Below are positions 55,732-64,000 of a DNA stretch of 64,000 nucleotides, piece by piece (position 1 is the stretch's first letter; each line of letters opens with the position of its first letter). The notes below the pieces were generated by a model. That model was given only the letters and a program-made list of their open reading frames with translations, had not been told where the DNA came from and ran no database searches. Made by a program: the position numbers and the translations under genes. The stretch is from assembly GCA_032615215.1 (NCBI GenBank), contig CP128433.1, positions 4,076,501-4,140,500 on the forward strand. Direction: 5' to 3'. This stretch comes from Microbulbifer sp. MKSA007. GTDB lineage: Bacteria; Pseudomonadota; Gammaproteobacteria; Pseudomonadales; Cellvibrionaceae.

Positions 55732-56327
55732 GCGGTGCCCTCCTGGTCTACGCCAATCACGATTACATCGTCGTTTTCATAGGAATAAGGCGGCACCTCC
55801 AAGTTGGTAGGCGCGGGAACACCGGTATAAACACGGCCAGCCATATCGTATTTGGAACCGTGACAGGGACAGAAGAAGCCACCCATCCACTCATCGCCAC
55901 CCAGATCGGCAGCACCCACTTCCGGGCGGTACATAGGCGCGCAGCCAAGGTGCGTACACAGACCAACCAACACCAACAGCTTTGGCTTGATAGAGCGGTT
56001 TTCCGGATCTACATAAGCTGGCTGGATAGACTCCTCGGAGTTAGGGTCGCGCAGTAGAGGCTCCACTTTCTCCAGGTCTTGCAGTATTTCATCGGTACGG
56101 CGCACAACATAGACCGGCTTACCTCGCCACTCTACAGTGACCATTTGGCCCGGTTCAACTTTGCTAATGTTGTATTTAACCGGAGCGCCCGCAGCTTTCG
56201 CCTTGGCACTCGGCTTCCAGGAAGCGACGAAGGGAACGGCAACCCCCACCGCACCCGCGCCACCAACAACTGAGGTGGCAGCGGTTAGAAAACGGCGCCG
56301 TCCTACATTTACACCGTCATCACTCAT
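55728..56327 (-). CDS. petA: Rieske iron-sulfur subunit of the bc1 complex
   Basis: A 199-residue Tat-exported subunit carrying the 2Fe-2S cluster that passes electrons from quinol to cytochrome c1. The twin-arginine stretch RRRFLTAATSVVGG precedes the membrane anchor, and cluster motifs CTHLGC and CPCHGS are intact. It is first in the petA-petBC unit; the start overlaps nothing upstream. Confidence 0.96.
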   Translation of the reverse strand: MSDDGVNVGRRRFLTAATSVVGGAGAVGVAVPFVASWKPSAKAKAAGAPVKYNISKVEPGQMVTVEWRGKPVYVVRRTDEILQDLEKVEPLLRDPNSEESIQPAYVDPENRSIKPKLLVLVGLCTHLGCAPMYRPEVGAADLGGDEWMGGFFCPCHGSKYDMAGRVYTGVPAPTNLEVPPYSYENDDVIVIGVDQEGTA

Positions 56328-56593
56328 GACGTAGTTCTCCCATCACAGCGACCCCGATAGCCCGGAGATTCGCTGGCCCAAACCCAAAAAGTCTTGAAAG
56401 AAGTCCCGCCCCGGCAGATTGCCCGCGCGAATAAACCCCACAAATCAAGCGGATACAAATCGGCGCAATGTTAAAGAAAATGCCAATTTGATACAAGGCA
56501 ATGCTATGGGGAACGTCGGGAATCACGCGGCGAAACCGCGATAAATCCAGCAAAAGTCATAAGAGCGCTGGATAACCACAGATACGGGAATAT
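56328..56593. other. Intergenic region upstream of petA
   Basis: About 270 bases between the divergent ends of petA (minus) and the rpsI terminator. It must contain the petA promoter, but I could not pick convincing hexamers. No other element was recognised. Confidence 0.4.
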
Positions 56594-56622
56594 AAAAAAG
56601 CCCGGCAAAAGCCGGGCCAAAA
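56594..56622 (-). terminator. Intrinsic terminator after rpsI
   Basis: On the minus strand GGCCCGGC and GCCGGGC pair around TTTT and are followed by TTTTTT, ending the rplM-rpsI transcript. Confidence 0.93.
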
Positions 56623-56629
56623 AGAAAGC

Positions 56630-57022
56630 TTAACGCTTGGAGAACTGCGGCTTCTTACGCGCTTTGCGCAGACCCACTTTCTTACGCTCAACCTCACGGG
56701 CGTCGCGGGTAACATAACCAGCGGCGCGCAGCGGTTGACGCAGCGCTTCGTCGTACTGCATCAGGGCACGGGTCAGGCCGTGACGGATAGCACCCGCCTG
56801 ACCAAAGGAACCGCCACCTTTAACAGTGACAGTGATGTCGAATTTCTCGACCATTTCAACCTTTTCCAGCGGCTGACGCACGATCATGCGAGCCACTTCA
56901 CGGCCGAAGTATTCGTCCAGAGTGCGACCGTTTACGGTGATCTTACCTTCGCCTGCTGTGAGGAATACACGAGCAGTAGAGGTCTTGCGGCGGCCGGTAC
57001 CGTAGTATTGAGTAGTTGCCAT
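56630..57022 (-). CDS. rpsI: 30S ribosomal protein S9
   Basis: 130 residues: ATTQYYGTGRRKTSTARVFL at the N-terminus, GGGSFGQAGAIRHG, and the basic C-terminal RKKPQFSKR that contacts P-site tRNA. It follows rplM by 15 bases. Confidence 0.98.
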   Translation of the reverse strand: MATTQYYGTGRRKTSTARVFLTAGEGKITVNGRTLDEYFGREVARMIVRQPLEKVEMVEKFDITVTVKGGGSFGQAGAIRHGLTRALMQYDEALRQPLRAAGYVTRDAREVERKKVGLRKARKKPQFSKR

Positions 57023-57037
57023 CAGATTTATTCCCGT

Positions 57038-57466
57038 TTAGATCGCCAGTTCAATCGGCTGTTGAGCCACATGAGGATGTTCACTGCCGCTGTATACTTT
57101 CAGCTTCTTGAACATGGCACGACCCAAAGGACCTTTCGGCAGCATGCCTTTAACGGCGCTTTGAACGGTGCGCTCGGGCGCTTTTTCGATCAGCTTTTCG
57201 AAGCTGATGGATTTAAGACCACCAGGGTAGCCGGAGTGGCTGTGGTAGATCTTGTCTTTGGCCTTGTTACCGGTCACGCGAACCTTTTCTGCGTTGATTA
57301 CAATGATGTAATCGCCAGTGTCCACGTGGGGCGTGTATTCAGGCTTGTGCTTGCCGCGCAGGCGGGTTGCGATCTCGGCAGCAATACGGCCGAGGGTCTT
57401 GTCCGCAGCGTCAACAATGTACCAGTCGCGTTTTACCGCCTCTGGCTTGGCACTGTAAGTCTTCAT
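57038..57466 (-). CDS. rplM: 50S ribosomal protein L13
   Basis: 142 residues: MKTYSAKPEAVKRDWY, VDAADKTLGRIA, the GDYIIVINAEKV block, and MLPKGPLGRAMFKKLKVY. It is the first gene of the rplM-rpsI operon, immediately downstream of zapE in the minus direction. Confidence 0.98.
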   Translation of the reverse strand: MKTYSAKPEAVKRDWYIVDAADKTLGRIAAEIATRLRGKHKPEYTPHVDTGDYIIVINAEKVRVTGNKAKDKIYHSHSGYPGGLKSISFEKLIEKAPERTVQSAVKGMLPKGPLGRAMFKKLKVYSGSEHPHVAQQPIELAI

Positions 57467-57580
57467 GTTATAAACACCTGTAATATGACCCCCAGAATTA
57501 GGGGCCGTCCCACAAAAGAGCGCGGATAGTACAAAAGGAGTGTATGCTTTTCAAGCGGAATTTACCCCGACTCGACAGAC

Positions 57581-58704
57581 TTATTCGGGGCGATGGGGCC
57601 GCTCCAGATATTCGCGGGACTGCATCTCCAAAAGCCGACTCACCGTGCGCTCAAACTCAAACTTAAGATTCCGGCCGACGTACAACTCCTCAGCTGGAAC
57701 CTCCGCAGAAATCACCAACTTCACGCACCGGTCGTAAAATTCATCCACCAGATTAATGAAGCGACGCGCCTGGGCATCCATACGCTCATCAAACTTGACC
57801 ACCGACCCCAGAAGCACCGTATGGAACTCCCTGGCCAATTCGATATAGTCATTTTGCGATCGCGGCCCATCGCATAGATCCACAAAATCAAACCACGCAA
57901 CATCATCCGCTACTTTCAAGGCTCGAATTGGGCGCCCCTCCACTTGCAGCTGAACCTCGCTACGAGCTTCGCAGCCGCTGACACTCAGCTGTGAAAAACT
58001 CTGCTCCAGACTGCTATCCGCCTCAGGTCCCAGTGGAGAATGATATAGCTCCAATATCTCCAGGGTGCGCAGCCGGTAATCGGTACCGCTATCGACATTA
58101 ACCACTTTGGTGTACTTCTCCAGCAGATCGATGGCCGGAAGGAATCGTACCCTCTGCAACCCATCCTTATATAAGCCTTTGGGCACAATATTCGAGGTCG
58201 CCACTAGGGCCACCCCCGGCGGAACAGCGCATCCAACAGACCGGCCAATATCATGGCATCGGCAATATCTGAGACGAAAAACTCATCAAAGCAGAGCACC
58301 CGAGCGCGGCGGGCAATCTTATCCGCCACCTTCTCCAGCGGATTCTTCTCCCCTGCGTACTCCTTTAGATCCTGGTGAACTCGACGCATAAAGCGATGGA
58401 AATGGGTGCGCTGTTTTTCCGCGAACGGCAGGGACTCAAAAAACGCATCCATTAGGTAGGTTTTTCCGCGGCCTACCCCACCCCAAAAGTAGAGACCCTT
58501 CTCGGGCTCATTAGCGCGACTGCGAATGCGGGACAAAAAACTGATGATCGCACCGCGCTCAGACCGGGCCACCAGGCGCCGATGAAGATCCTGCAGCTCC
58601 TCAACTGCCTGACGCTGGGATTGATCCTCAACAAAGTCCGGACGCTGAAGATCACTCTCATAACGCTCAAGAGGGGAAGAAAATAGTGGTTTGGCGGGCA
58701 ACAT
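57581..58704 (-). CDS. zapE: Cell division ATPase ZapE, one-base frameshift in this sequence
   Basis: AFG1-family P-loop ATPase associated with the division ring under stress. P-loop GGVGRGKTYLMDAFF near residue 75, HFHRFMRRVH, and FDEFFVSDIADAM. The frame breaks after LFRRG in a minus-strand G5 run (plus C5, 58213-58217). One added base gives GVALVATSNIVPKGLYKDGLQR and 374 residues, the family length. A homopolymer deletion in the sequence is inferred. Confidence 0.9.
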
Positions 58705-59054
58705 AGAGGAAAATTTCTTCGACTACTGAATAACTGGCGCGCACTCTATCAAATTCAACCAATCTACGCATAGACCGCGGAGAGACATGGTTGGCACCCT
58801 TTACAACAGTGCAACTACCCGAAATAGCCAGCCCTCCCCGCAAACTGGAACCAGGCACTAACCATTCTGTCGCAATTGACCGACAACATTAATTGTCAGC
58901 GTAATAATCGCGTATACTGGCCTCTCTATTATGAGGGGCAATAGCCACGAACGCGGGCTACCCAAAGTGCAGAAACCGGCTGGGCCAAGATTGGCAGCCT
59001 CATCTCCCCGCGAGGCGATCTGTACAATAAAAAAGCAAGTTGAGGAGGTAGTAA
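58705..59054. other. Intergenic region between zapE and zapG
   Basis: About 350 bases between divergent genes. TATACT at 58913-58918 is a possible -10 for zapG, but the nearest -35-like TTGTCA is only 14 bases away. A short imperfect hairpin GCCTCTC/GAGGGGC lies near 58921-58940. No gene was recognised. Confidence 0.35.
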
Positions 59055-59495
59055 GTGCACTCTACATCGGTATTAATTCTAGTCGGCGTCCTCGGTATGA
59101 CCCTGGGTGCATTCCTCGCATTCCTGGCTGTGCGCGGGCGTACCAGTGTGGAGCGCTCAGAGGAGCTGGAGCAAAGGCTACGTGAGGCCAACAACAAACT
59201 CGAAGACTTCCAGTTGCAGGTCAACGATCACTTCGACCAAACTTCACAACTTGTTCACAACCTCACCGAGAGCTATAAAGAGGTTCACGAATACCTGTCT
59301 AATAGCGCGCTGCGCTTATCCAGCCAGGATATTGGCCGCCAGATGCTAAAAGCCGGCAGTGGAAAATTAAAAGACAACGATGAGAAATTGCAGGATATAG
59401 AGCCGCCTCGCGACTGGGCCCCTAAGGAACCTGGCGCCAAAGGCACACTTGCTGAGGACTACGGGCTCGAAAAAGAGGCCCATGAGAGCAGCTAA
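59055..59495 (+). CDS. zapG: ZapG (YhcB, DUF1043) envelope/division protein
   Basis: A 146-residue single-pass inner-membrane protein: helix at about 5-27, then a coiled coil (EELEQRLREANNKLEDFQ) and the family core VNDHFDQTSQLVHNLTESYKEV, with an acidic tail. In E. coli it links division and envelope growth. GTG start behind a strong AGGAGG. Confidence 0.93.
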   Translation: MHSTSVLILVGVLGMTLGAFLAFLAVRGRTSVERSEELEQRLREANNKLEDFQLQVNDHFDQTSQLVHNLTESYKEVHEYLSNSALRLSSQDIGRQMLKAGSGKLKDNDEKLQDIEPPRDWAPKEPGAKGTLAEDYGLEKEAHESS

Positions 59496-59544
59496 TAATT
59501 AATAAGCTGTACGAGATAATGAAACGCAGCTTTCCAAGAAATAG

Positions 59545-59573
59545 AAAAAGGCGGGTAATCACCCGCCTTTTTT
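59545..59573. terminator. Bidirectional terminator between zapG and sat
   Basis: AAAAAGGCGGGT and ACCCGCCTTTTTT flank a 4-base loop, with T-runs readable on both strands between convergent genes. Confidence 0.92.
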
Positions 59574-59582
59574 ATTCGGTAC

Positions 59583-60773
59583 TTACAGGCTCTGATAGTA
59601 ATCCATCAAAATCTGCGCCACTTCAGGGCGAGAAAACTCTGGGGGCGGCGCAATACCATCACCCAACATTTCACGCACTTTAGTACCTGAAAGCAGAATA
59701 AAGTCTTCTTTCGTGTGATCAGGAACATCACGCATCATTACCACCTTATTCAACTTTTTGGAATAAGCGGTGTGGTCGGCACGGAAAATCTCAATCTCAA
59801 GAGCGCCTTCGGGCACCTTTTCATCGAAGATTGTCTGAGCATCGAAAGCGCCGTAGTAATCACCAACGCCGGCGTGATCACGACCGACAATCAGGTGGCT
59901 ACAGCCACAGTTCTGGCGGAATACCGCATGCAATACCGCTTCGCGCGGGCCAGCATACAGCATATCGAAGCCGTAGCCGGTCACCATCACAGTATTCGCC
60001 GGGAAGTACAGCTCTACCATCTTGCGAATGGAAGCATCGCGCACCGGAGCGGGGATATCACCAGGCTTCAGCTGGCCAAGCAGCATATGAATCAGTACAC
60101 CATCGGCCTCTACCCCGTCGAGGGCCATCTTGCACAGCTCTTCGTGCGCGCGGTGCATCGGGTTGCGAGTCTGAAAGGCTACAACCTTATTCCAGCCACG
60201 CTCCTTGAATTCATTGCGAATCTCTACCGCAGTGCGGAAAGTATCCGGGAAGTCATTCTGGAAGTAGCTAAAGTTCAGCACTTCGATCGGGCCCGATACT
60301 AGAGTTCGACCCGCAGACTTAAAGGTTGCGACACCGGGGTGTTTCTCATCCAGAGTGCCAAAGACCTGCTCAGCCATGGTGTCCATTTGCTCTTCTGAAA
60401 TGGTTTCGATCGCCTCAACATCCATCACGGCGAGAACCGGATTACCCTCAACATTCGGGTCACGCAGGGCAATACGGGAGGCACCCTCAATTTCACTAGC
60501 GTCTTTAACAACATTGACAACCGGCACCGGCCAGAACAGGCCATCTACTGTGCGCAAGGTTCCAGCAACACTCATGGCATCTGCCAGGTTCATATAGCCG
60601 TGCAACGGATTGAAGTATCCTGCCCCAAGCATTACCGCATTAGCGGCAGCTGCCGAACTGACCACGATTGACGGCAGGGACTCCGCTTCGTGCATCAACT
60701 GGTGATGCCTCTCACTGTCATATACAAAGCGTGGCTGAAGTTCAACGCTACCATGGGGGCGAACTAGGGACAT
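59583..60773 (-). CDS. sat: ATP sulfurylase (sulfate adenylyltransferase, Sat type)
   Basis: Interconverts ATP plus sulfate and APS plus pyrophosphate. 396 residues of the single-subunit Sat type rather than the CysDN pair. QTRNPMHRAHEE (ATP-binding HxxH) near 199 and VGRDHAGVGDYYG near 295 are present, with LSGTKVREML at the C-terminus. Used in sulfate assimilation or, in sulfur oxidisers, in reverse; no cysC/aprAB neighbours are in the window. Confidence 0.95.
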   Translation of the reverse strand: MSLVRPHGSVELQPRFVYDSERHHQLMHEAESLPSIVVSSAAAANAVMLGAGYFNPLHGYMNLADAMSVAGTLRTVDGLFWPVPVVNVVKDASEIEGASRIALRDPNVEGNPVLAVMDVEAIETISEEQMDTMAEQVFGTLDEKHPGVATFKSAGRTLVSGPIEVLNFSYFQNDFPDTFRTAVEIRNEFKERGWNKVVAFQTRNPMHRAHEELCKMALDGVEADGVLIHMLLGQLKPGDIPAPVRDASIRKMVELYFPANTVMVTGYGFDMLYAGPREAVLHAVFRQNCGCSHLIVGRDHAGVGDYYGAFDAQTIFDEKVPEGALEIEIFRADHTAYSKKLNKVVMMRDVPDHTKEDFILLSGTKVREMLGDGIAPPPEFSRPEVAQILMDYYQSL

Positions 60774-61164
60774 TTAGGTCTCCAAAAACAGTAGTTACCG
60801 GTTAGTCTTAAAATTTCGATTGGCCATTATACGCATCTATCGTAAGCGACCAATGTCATTGCCATACAGGAGTTAGATTATACCCCCCAAGTTCCACTCC
60901 CTGAGCAACTCCAGGGTCTCAAAAACCAAGCAAGCAGACCCGGACACTGGGCAATCGCTATATAGTAGAGTGAGAAATACAAGCGCCCTCCAATTAGGCT
61001 CACAAACTGCCCCTCTGTCCAAGCCATTTTGTAGAGCCCCTATATGCTAATTGTTGTGCCGTGAACAACCACCCAGCCAAAAGAAACTATTTCCTCTAAC
61101 AAAGTCCATGTGCAGCGATTCCGCCTGGAGACGTGTGTATAATCAGCGCAAAGAGGAGTCACGA
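60774..61164. other. Intergenic region between sat and the DegS-like gene
   Basis: About 390 bases between divergent genes. TATAAT at 61138-61143 is a plausible -10 for the protease gene, leaving a leader of about 15 bases; its -35 is poor. An upstream in-frame extension (from 61051) of the protease runs through it but lacks family features. No promoter for sat was assignable. Confidence 0.4.
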
Positions 61165-62307
61165 GTGTCCCAAAACCGATTTTTACAAGATTGGATCCTA
61201 CCAACCCTGGTAGGCCTTGCCATGGCTGCCCTGCTCTTGGTTATATTCCCACAACTGCGTGGTATCGCCCCTGAGGCCAATGGAAATAATACCCAAGGTC
61301 CGGTTTCCTATGCCCATGCCGTCAATGTGGCAGGCCCTGCTGTAGTCAATATCTACACCCGAATGGCCATGCCGCAGCGCCAGCACCCTTTGTTCAATGA
61401 CCCCCTTTTTAGGCGCTTGTTCGACAACATGGATGTCCCGCAAAGACAGAGGATGCAATCCAATCTTGGCTCAGGTGTCATTGCCAGTGATAACGGTTAT
61501 ATCCTGACCAACCATCATGTGGTCGACCAGGCCGATGCCATTGTTATTCTTTTAGCTGATGGACGGGAAGCGCAAGCAAGGCTCGTCGGAAGCGATACAG
61601 ATTTTGACTTGGCCGTCCTCAAAATTGACCTCGACGGCCTGACCTCCATTTCTGTTGGCGAGCCCGACAGGGCACAAGTGGGCGACGTCGTCCTAGCAAT
61701 CGGCAACCCTTTTGGAGTTGGGCAAACTGTGACTCAAGGTATTATCAGTGCGAAAGGCCGCCACCTAGAAAACTCAGGTACCGGCAGCTACTTACAGAAC
61801 TTTTTGCAGACAGATGCTGCGGTCAACCCTGGAAACTCTGGTGGCGCACTGGTTGACTCTCAAGGGCGCCTGCTCGGCATCAACACCTCAATTCTCAATC
61901 AATCCGGCTATTCAGGCGGAATCAGCTTCGCCATTCCCGCCAATATTGCCTTCAAAGTCATGCAAGATATTATCGCTTACGGACGGGTTGTACCCGGCTG
62001 GCTGGGCATTGAAGCTACTGGCATTAGCCCTCAAATGGCCAAGGAGTTCAATTTAAACTCTACTGGTGGCGTGTTAGTAACAGCTATTTACAACGAGGGC
62101 CCCGCGCATGTTGCAGGTCTTCAGCCAGGAGATGTCATCACACATATTGATGGCCTCCCTATCGGCGATGGCAAACAGGGAGAGGCCACTATGGCCACTC
62201 TGCGCCCCGGAGATACCATCTCAATAACCTTTATTAGAGAAGGCGCCTCCCATACGGTTAATGCCACAGTTTCAGAAGAGCCACAGACAAAAACAGCAAT
62301 AGAATAA
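61165..62307 (+). CDS. DegS/AlgW-type periplasmic serine protease
   Basis: A 380-residue trypsin-fold protease with one PDZ domain, the DegS/AlgW layout, which cleaves anti-sigma factor RseA/MucA on outer-membrane stress. Membrane anchor about residues 11-29, catalytic His118 (TNHHVV), Asp148 (DFDLAVL) and Ser225 (GNSGGAL), then the PDZ at about 275-365. The start is GTG 61165 with GAGGAG upstream. algW lies beside his genes in pseudomonads, as here. Confidence 0.92.
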   Translation: MSQNRFLQDWILPTLVGLAMAALLLVIFPQLRGIAPEANGNNTQGPVSYAHAVNVAGPAVVNIYTRMAMPQRQHPLFNDPLFRRLFDNMDVPQRQRMQSNLGSGVIASDNGYILTNHHVVDQADAIVILLADGREAQARLVGSDTDFDLAVLKIDLDGLTSISVGEPDRAQVGDVVLAIGNPFGVGQTVTQGIISAKGRHLENSGTGSYLQNFLQTDAAVNPGNSGGALVDSQGRLLGINTSILNQSGYSGGISFAIPANIAFKVMQDIIAYGRVVPGWLGIEATGISPQMAKEFNLNSTGGVLVTAIYNEGPAHVAGLQPGDVITHIDGLPIGDGKQGEATMATLRPGDTISITFIREGASHTVNATVSEEPQTKTAIE

Positions 62308-62327
62308 ACTCTCAAGGAGGAGCCTCC

Positions 62328-62756
62328 ATGCGCTCAATGGTTTTTGCTCTACTTTTTACAATAACTGTAACTCCCGCAATAGCGGAAGATAAAGAAGACT
62401 TACAAAAACTGCTGATTGATTTTATCAGCAAAGCTGCCTCTGATCCCCAGGCCCACCAACGCTTTTGGGCCGAGGACCTGGTATACACCAGCTCAAACGG
62501 AAAGCGCTTTGGCAAAAGCGAAATTATGCAAGGAATGCAAACACCTCCCACTGAACCAGTGACAACAAGCTATGCCGCCGAGGAAATTGACATTCGATTG
62601 TTAGGAGATGCCGCTATTGCTGCATTTAAACTATCGGCTAATGACAGCAGTAAAGGGGAACAAAGCTATTACCTCAACACCGGCATGTTTGTTAAACGAG
62701 ACGGTGAGTGGCGCGCCCTAGCCTGGCAGGCTACCCGCATACCCCCTACAGAATAA
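62328..62756 (+). CDS. Secreted NTF2-like (DUF4440/SnoaL) protein
   Basis: A 142-residue protein with a signal peptide (cleavage after AIA, about residue 19) and an NTF2-like cone fold: FWAEDLVYTSSNGKRFGKSEI and DGEWRALAWQATRIP at the end. Function unknown. AAGGAGG precedes the ATG; it follows the DegS-like gene by 20 bases, so likely co-transcribed. Confidence 0.82.
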   Translation: MRSMVFALLFTITVTPAIAEDKEDLQKLLIDFISKAASDPQAHQRFWAEDLVYTSSNGKRFGKSEIMQGMQTPPTEPVTTSYAAEEIDIRLLGDAAIAAFKLSANDSSKGEQSYYLNTGMFVKRDGEWRALAWQATRIPPTE

Positions 62757-62769
62757 GTGCACTATGTAC

Positions 62770-62800
62770 ACACCCCGCATAGAGGAATCTGTCGGGGTGT
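62770..62800. terminator. Hairpin between the NTF2-like gene and hisD
   Basis: ACACCCCG and CGGGGTGT form a perfect 8-base stem with a 15-base loop between convergent genes; no strong T-run. Confidence 0.6.
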
Positions 62801-62805
62801 ATTAC

Positions 62806-64000
62806 TCAGAAATCCTTGACCCGAAAACCCGCAGAGCGGGCATGAGCTTCTAACCCCTCCCCGAGCGCAAGAGTATGCGCTACGCGCCCCAAGGTATCAG
62901 CGCCTTTTTCAGAACAGTAGATCACCGAACTGCGCTTCTGGAAGTCGTAAACTCCCAGCGGTGAGGAAAAACGGGCAGTGCCACTGGTAGGAAGGACATG
63001 ATTGGGGCCAGCACAGTAGTCCCCCAATGCCTCTGCCGTATAGCGCCCGAGGAAAATGGCTCCGGCATTCCGGATCCCAGGAAGGTAAGCCTCAGGATTA
63101 TCTACTGAAACTTCCAGGTGCTCCGGTGCAATCTGATTAGAGATTTCTATCGCCTTCTGTATGGACTCCACTTGGATCAACGCTCCACGATCAGCAAGGG
63201 AGCGGGAGGCAATTTCAGCTCGGGGCAACTCGACCAAAAGCCTTTGCAGCGAACTCTCAACCCGATCTAGATACTCAGCATCAGGGCACAACAGAATTGA
63301 CTGCGCCTGCTCATCGTGTTCAGCCTGTGACAGCAGATCCATGGCAATCCAGTCGGGATCTGTTTGCCCATCGCAAATAACCAGAATTTCAGAAGGGCCC
63401 GCAATCATGTCGATAGCAACATGACCAAAAACAGCACGCTTGGCACTGGCCACAAAGATATTCCCCGGACCAACAATTTTATCCACCGCAGGAATAGACT
63501 CAGTACCATAGGCTAGTGCCGCTACTGCCTGGGCACCACCAATCGTAAACACCCGGTCCACCCCTGCTATTGCCGCTGCCGCCAACACCAGGTCGTTCAG
63601 CGCCCCTTTCGGAGCCGGCACCACCATATTTACGGCGTCAACCCCAGCAACTTTTGCAGGAATTGCATTCATAAGCACGGAAGAAGGGTAACTCGCCTTA
63701 CCTCCAGGAACATAAATGCCGACACTTTGCATTGGGGTAATCTGCTGCCCAAGCACAGTCCCATCGGCCTCCGTATAGCGCCAGGACTCCTGTCTTTGAT
63801 GCTCGTGGTAACGCCTCACTCTATTAGCAGCTTCCTCCAGGGCCTCGCGCTCCTCGGTACTTATACGACCTAGAGCCGCGGTAAGCTCAGCAGCCGGCAG
63901 AGCAAAGTCTTTCGCCCTTTCCAGGTGCCGATGATCAAAGCGGTTGGTGAACTCGATAACAGCCTTATCACCATGAGCGCGAACACGCTGCAATATTTCT
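62806..64000 (-). CDS. hisD: Histidinol dehydrogenase, 5' end beyond the window
   Basis: Zinc enzyme oxidising L-histidinol to histidine with NAD. The frame is open to the right edge, so about the first 30-40 residues of a roughly 430-residue protein are missing. VPGGKASYPSSVLMNAIPAKVAG, GPGNIFVASAKR, MIAGPSEILVI, SQAEHDEQA and the zinc-site GPNHVLPT are intact. Confidence 0.96.
   Translation of the reverse strand, partial: EILQRVRAHGDKAVIEFTNRFDHRHLERAKDFALPAAELTAALGRISTEEREALEEAANRVRRYHEHQRQESWRYTEADGTVLGQQITPMQSVGIYVPGGKASYPSSVLMNAIPAKVAGVDAVNMVVPAPKGALNDLVLAAAAIAGVDRVFTIGGAQAVAALAYGTESIPAVDKIVGPGNIFVASAKRAVFGHVAIDMIAGPSEILVICDGQTDPDWIAMDLLSQAEHDEQAQSILLCPDAEYLDRVESSLQRLLVELPRAEIASRSLADRGALIQVESIQKAIEISNQIAPEHLEVSVDNPEAYLPGIRNAGAIFLGRYTAEALGDYCAGPNHVLPTSGTARFSSPLGVYDFQKRSSVIYCSEKGADTLGRVAHTLALGEGLEAHARSAGFRVKDF

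Noticed and set aside
61051..61164. Upstream start for the DegS-like protease
   Set aside because: The 38 extra residues lack family resemblance and cross a likely -10 element; GTG 61165 has a proper ribosome site and membrane anchor.

Overview
The window is almost entirely chromosomal housekeeping DNA from a Gram-negative gammaproteobacterium. The gene order (pilB-pilC-pilD-coaE-yacG beside mutT-argJ-secA, then lpxC-ftsZ and the dcw cluster, rnpB, rsmI-lpoA-yraN-diaA-dolP, petA-petBC-sspA-sspB beside rpsI-rplM, zapE/zapG, degS and hisD) matches the pseudomonad/Cellvibrionales pattern. A marine Cellvibrionales genus such as Microbulbifer is a reasonable guess, but this is inference from protein style and synteny. 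No transposon, phage, CRISPR array, tRNA or rRNA was seen.

Layout. 0.2-2.8 kb: quinol-type nitric oxide reductase (norB) behind palindromic upstream DNA. 3.0-5.0 kb (minus): zinc-ribbon protein, HI0933-type flavoprotein, dcd. 5.1-10.7 kb (plus): SOS mutasome imuA-imuB-dnaE2 behind two LexA boxes. 10.9-17.6 kb: type IV pilus block (tfpZ, pilA minus; pilB, pilC, pilD plus), then coaE and yacG. 17.6-24.4 kb (minus): mutT, argJ, secA, an M23 peptidase and lpxC. 24.8-41.3 kb (minus): complete dcw cluster from mraZ to ftsZ, driven by a promoter with four MraZ-type repeats, but without ddlB or murB. 41.5-46.3 kb: rnpB, rsmI, lpoA, yraN, diaA, dolP. 46.4-52.8 kb: thiolase, lemA plus M48 protease, Yip1-like membrane protein, diguanylate cyclase. 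52.4-58.7 kb (minus): sspB, sspA, a fused cytochrome b/c1 gene, Rieske protein, rpsI, rplM, zapE. 59.0-64.0 kb: zapG, sat, degS-type protease, an NTF2-like secreted protein, and hisD running off the right edge.

The strongest unusual signal is technical. At least ten genes, including essential ones (coaE, secA, ftsQ, ftsW, ftsI), are split by one-base frameshifts, nearly all at homopolymer runs and nearly all a missing base. In each case changing one base restores the full family length. I read these as sequencing/assembly indels and annotate the genes as whole, with the suspected sites given. The same caution applies to norB and dnaE2, which are not essential and could be truly broken.

Biologically most interesting are the tandem-LexA-box mutasome operon, the petB-petC fusion with the c1 signal peptide kept as an internal hydrophobic segment, the 10-bp-spaced MraZ operator, and the hairpin-bearing gap between ftsL and ftsI. 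I found no convincing wholly undescribed system.
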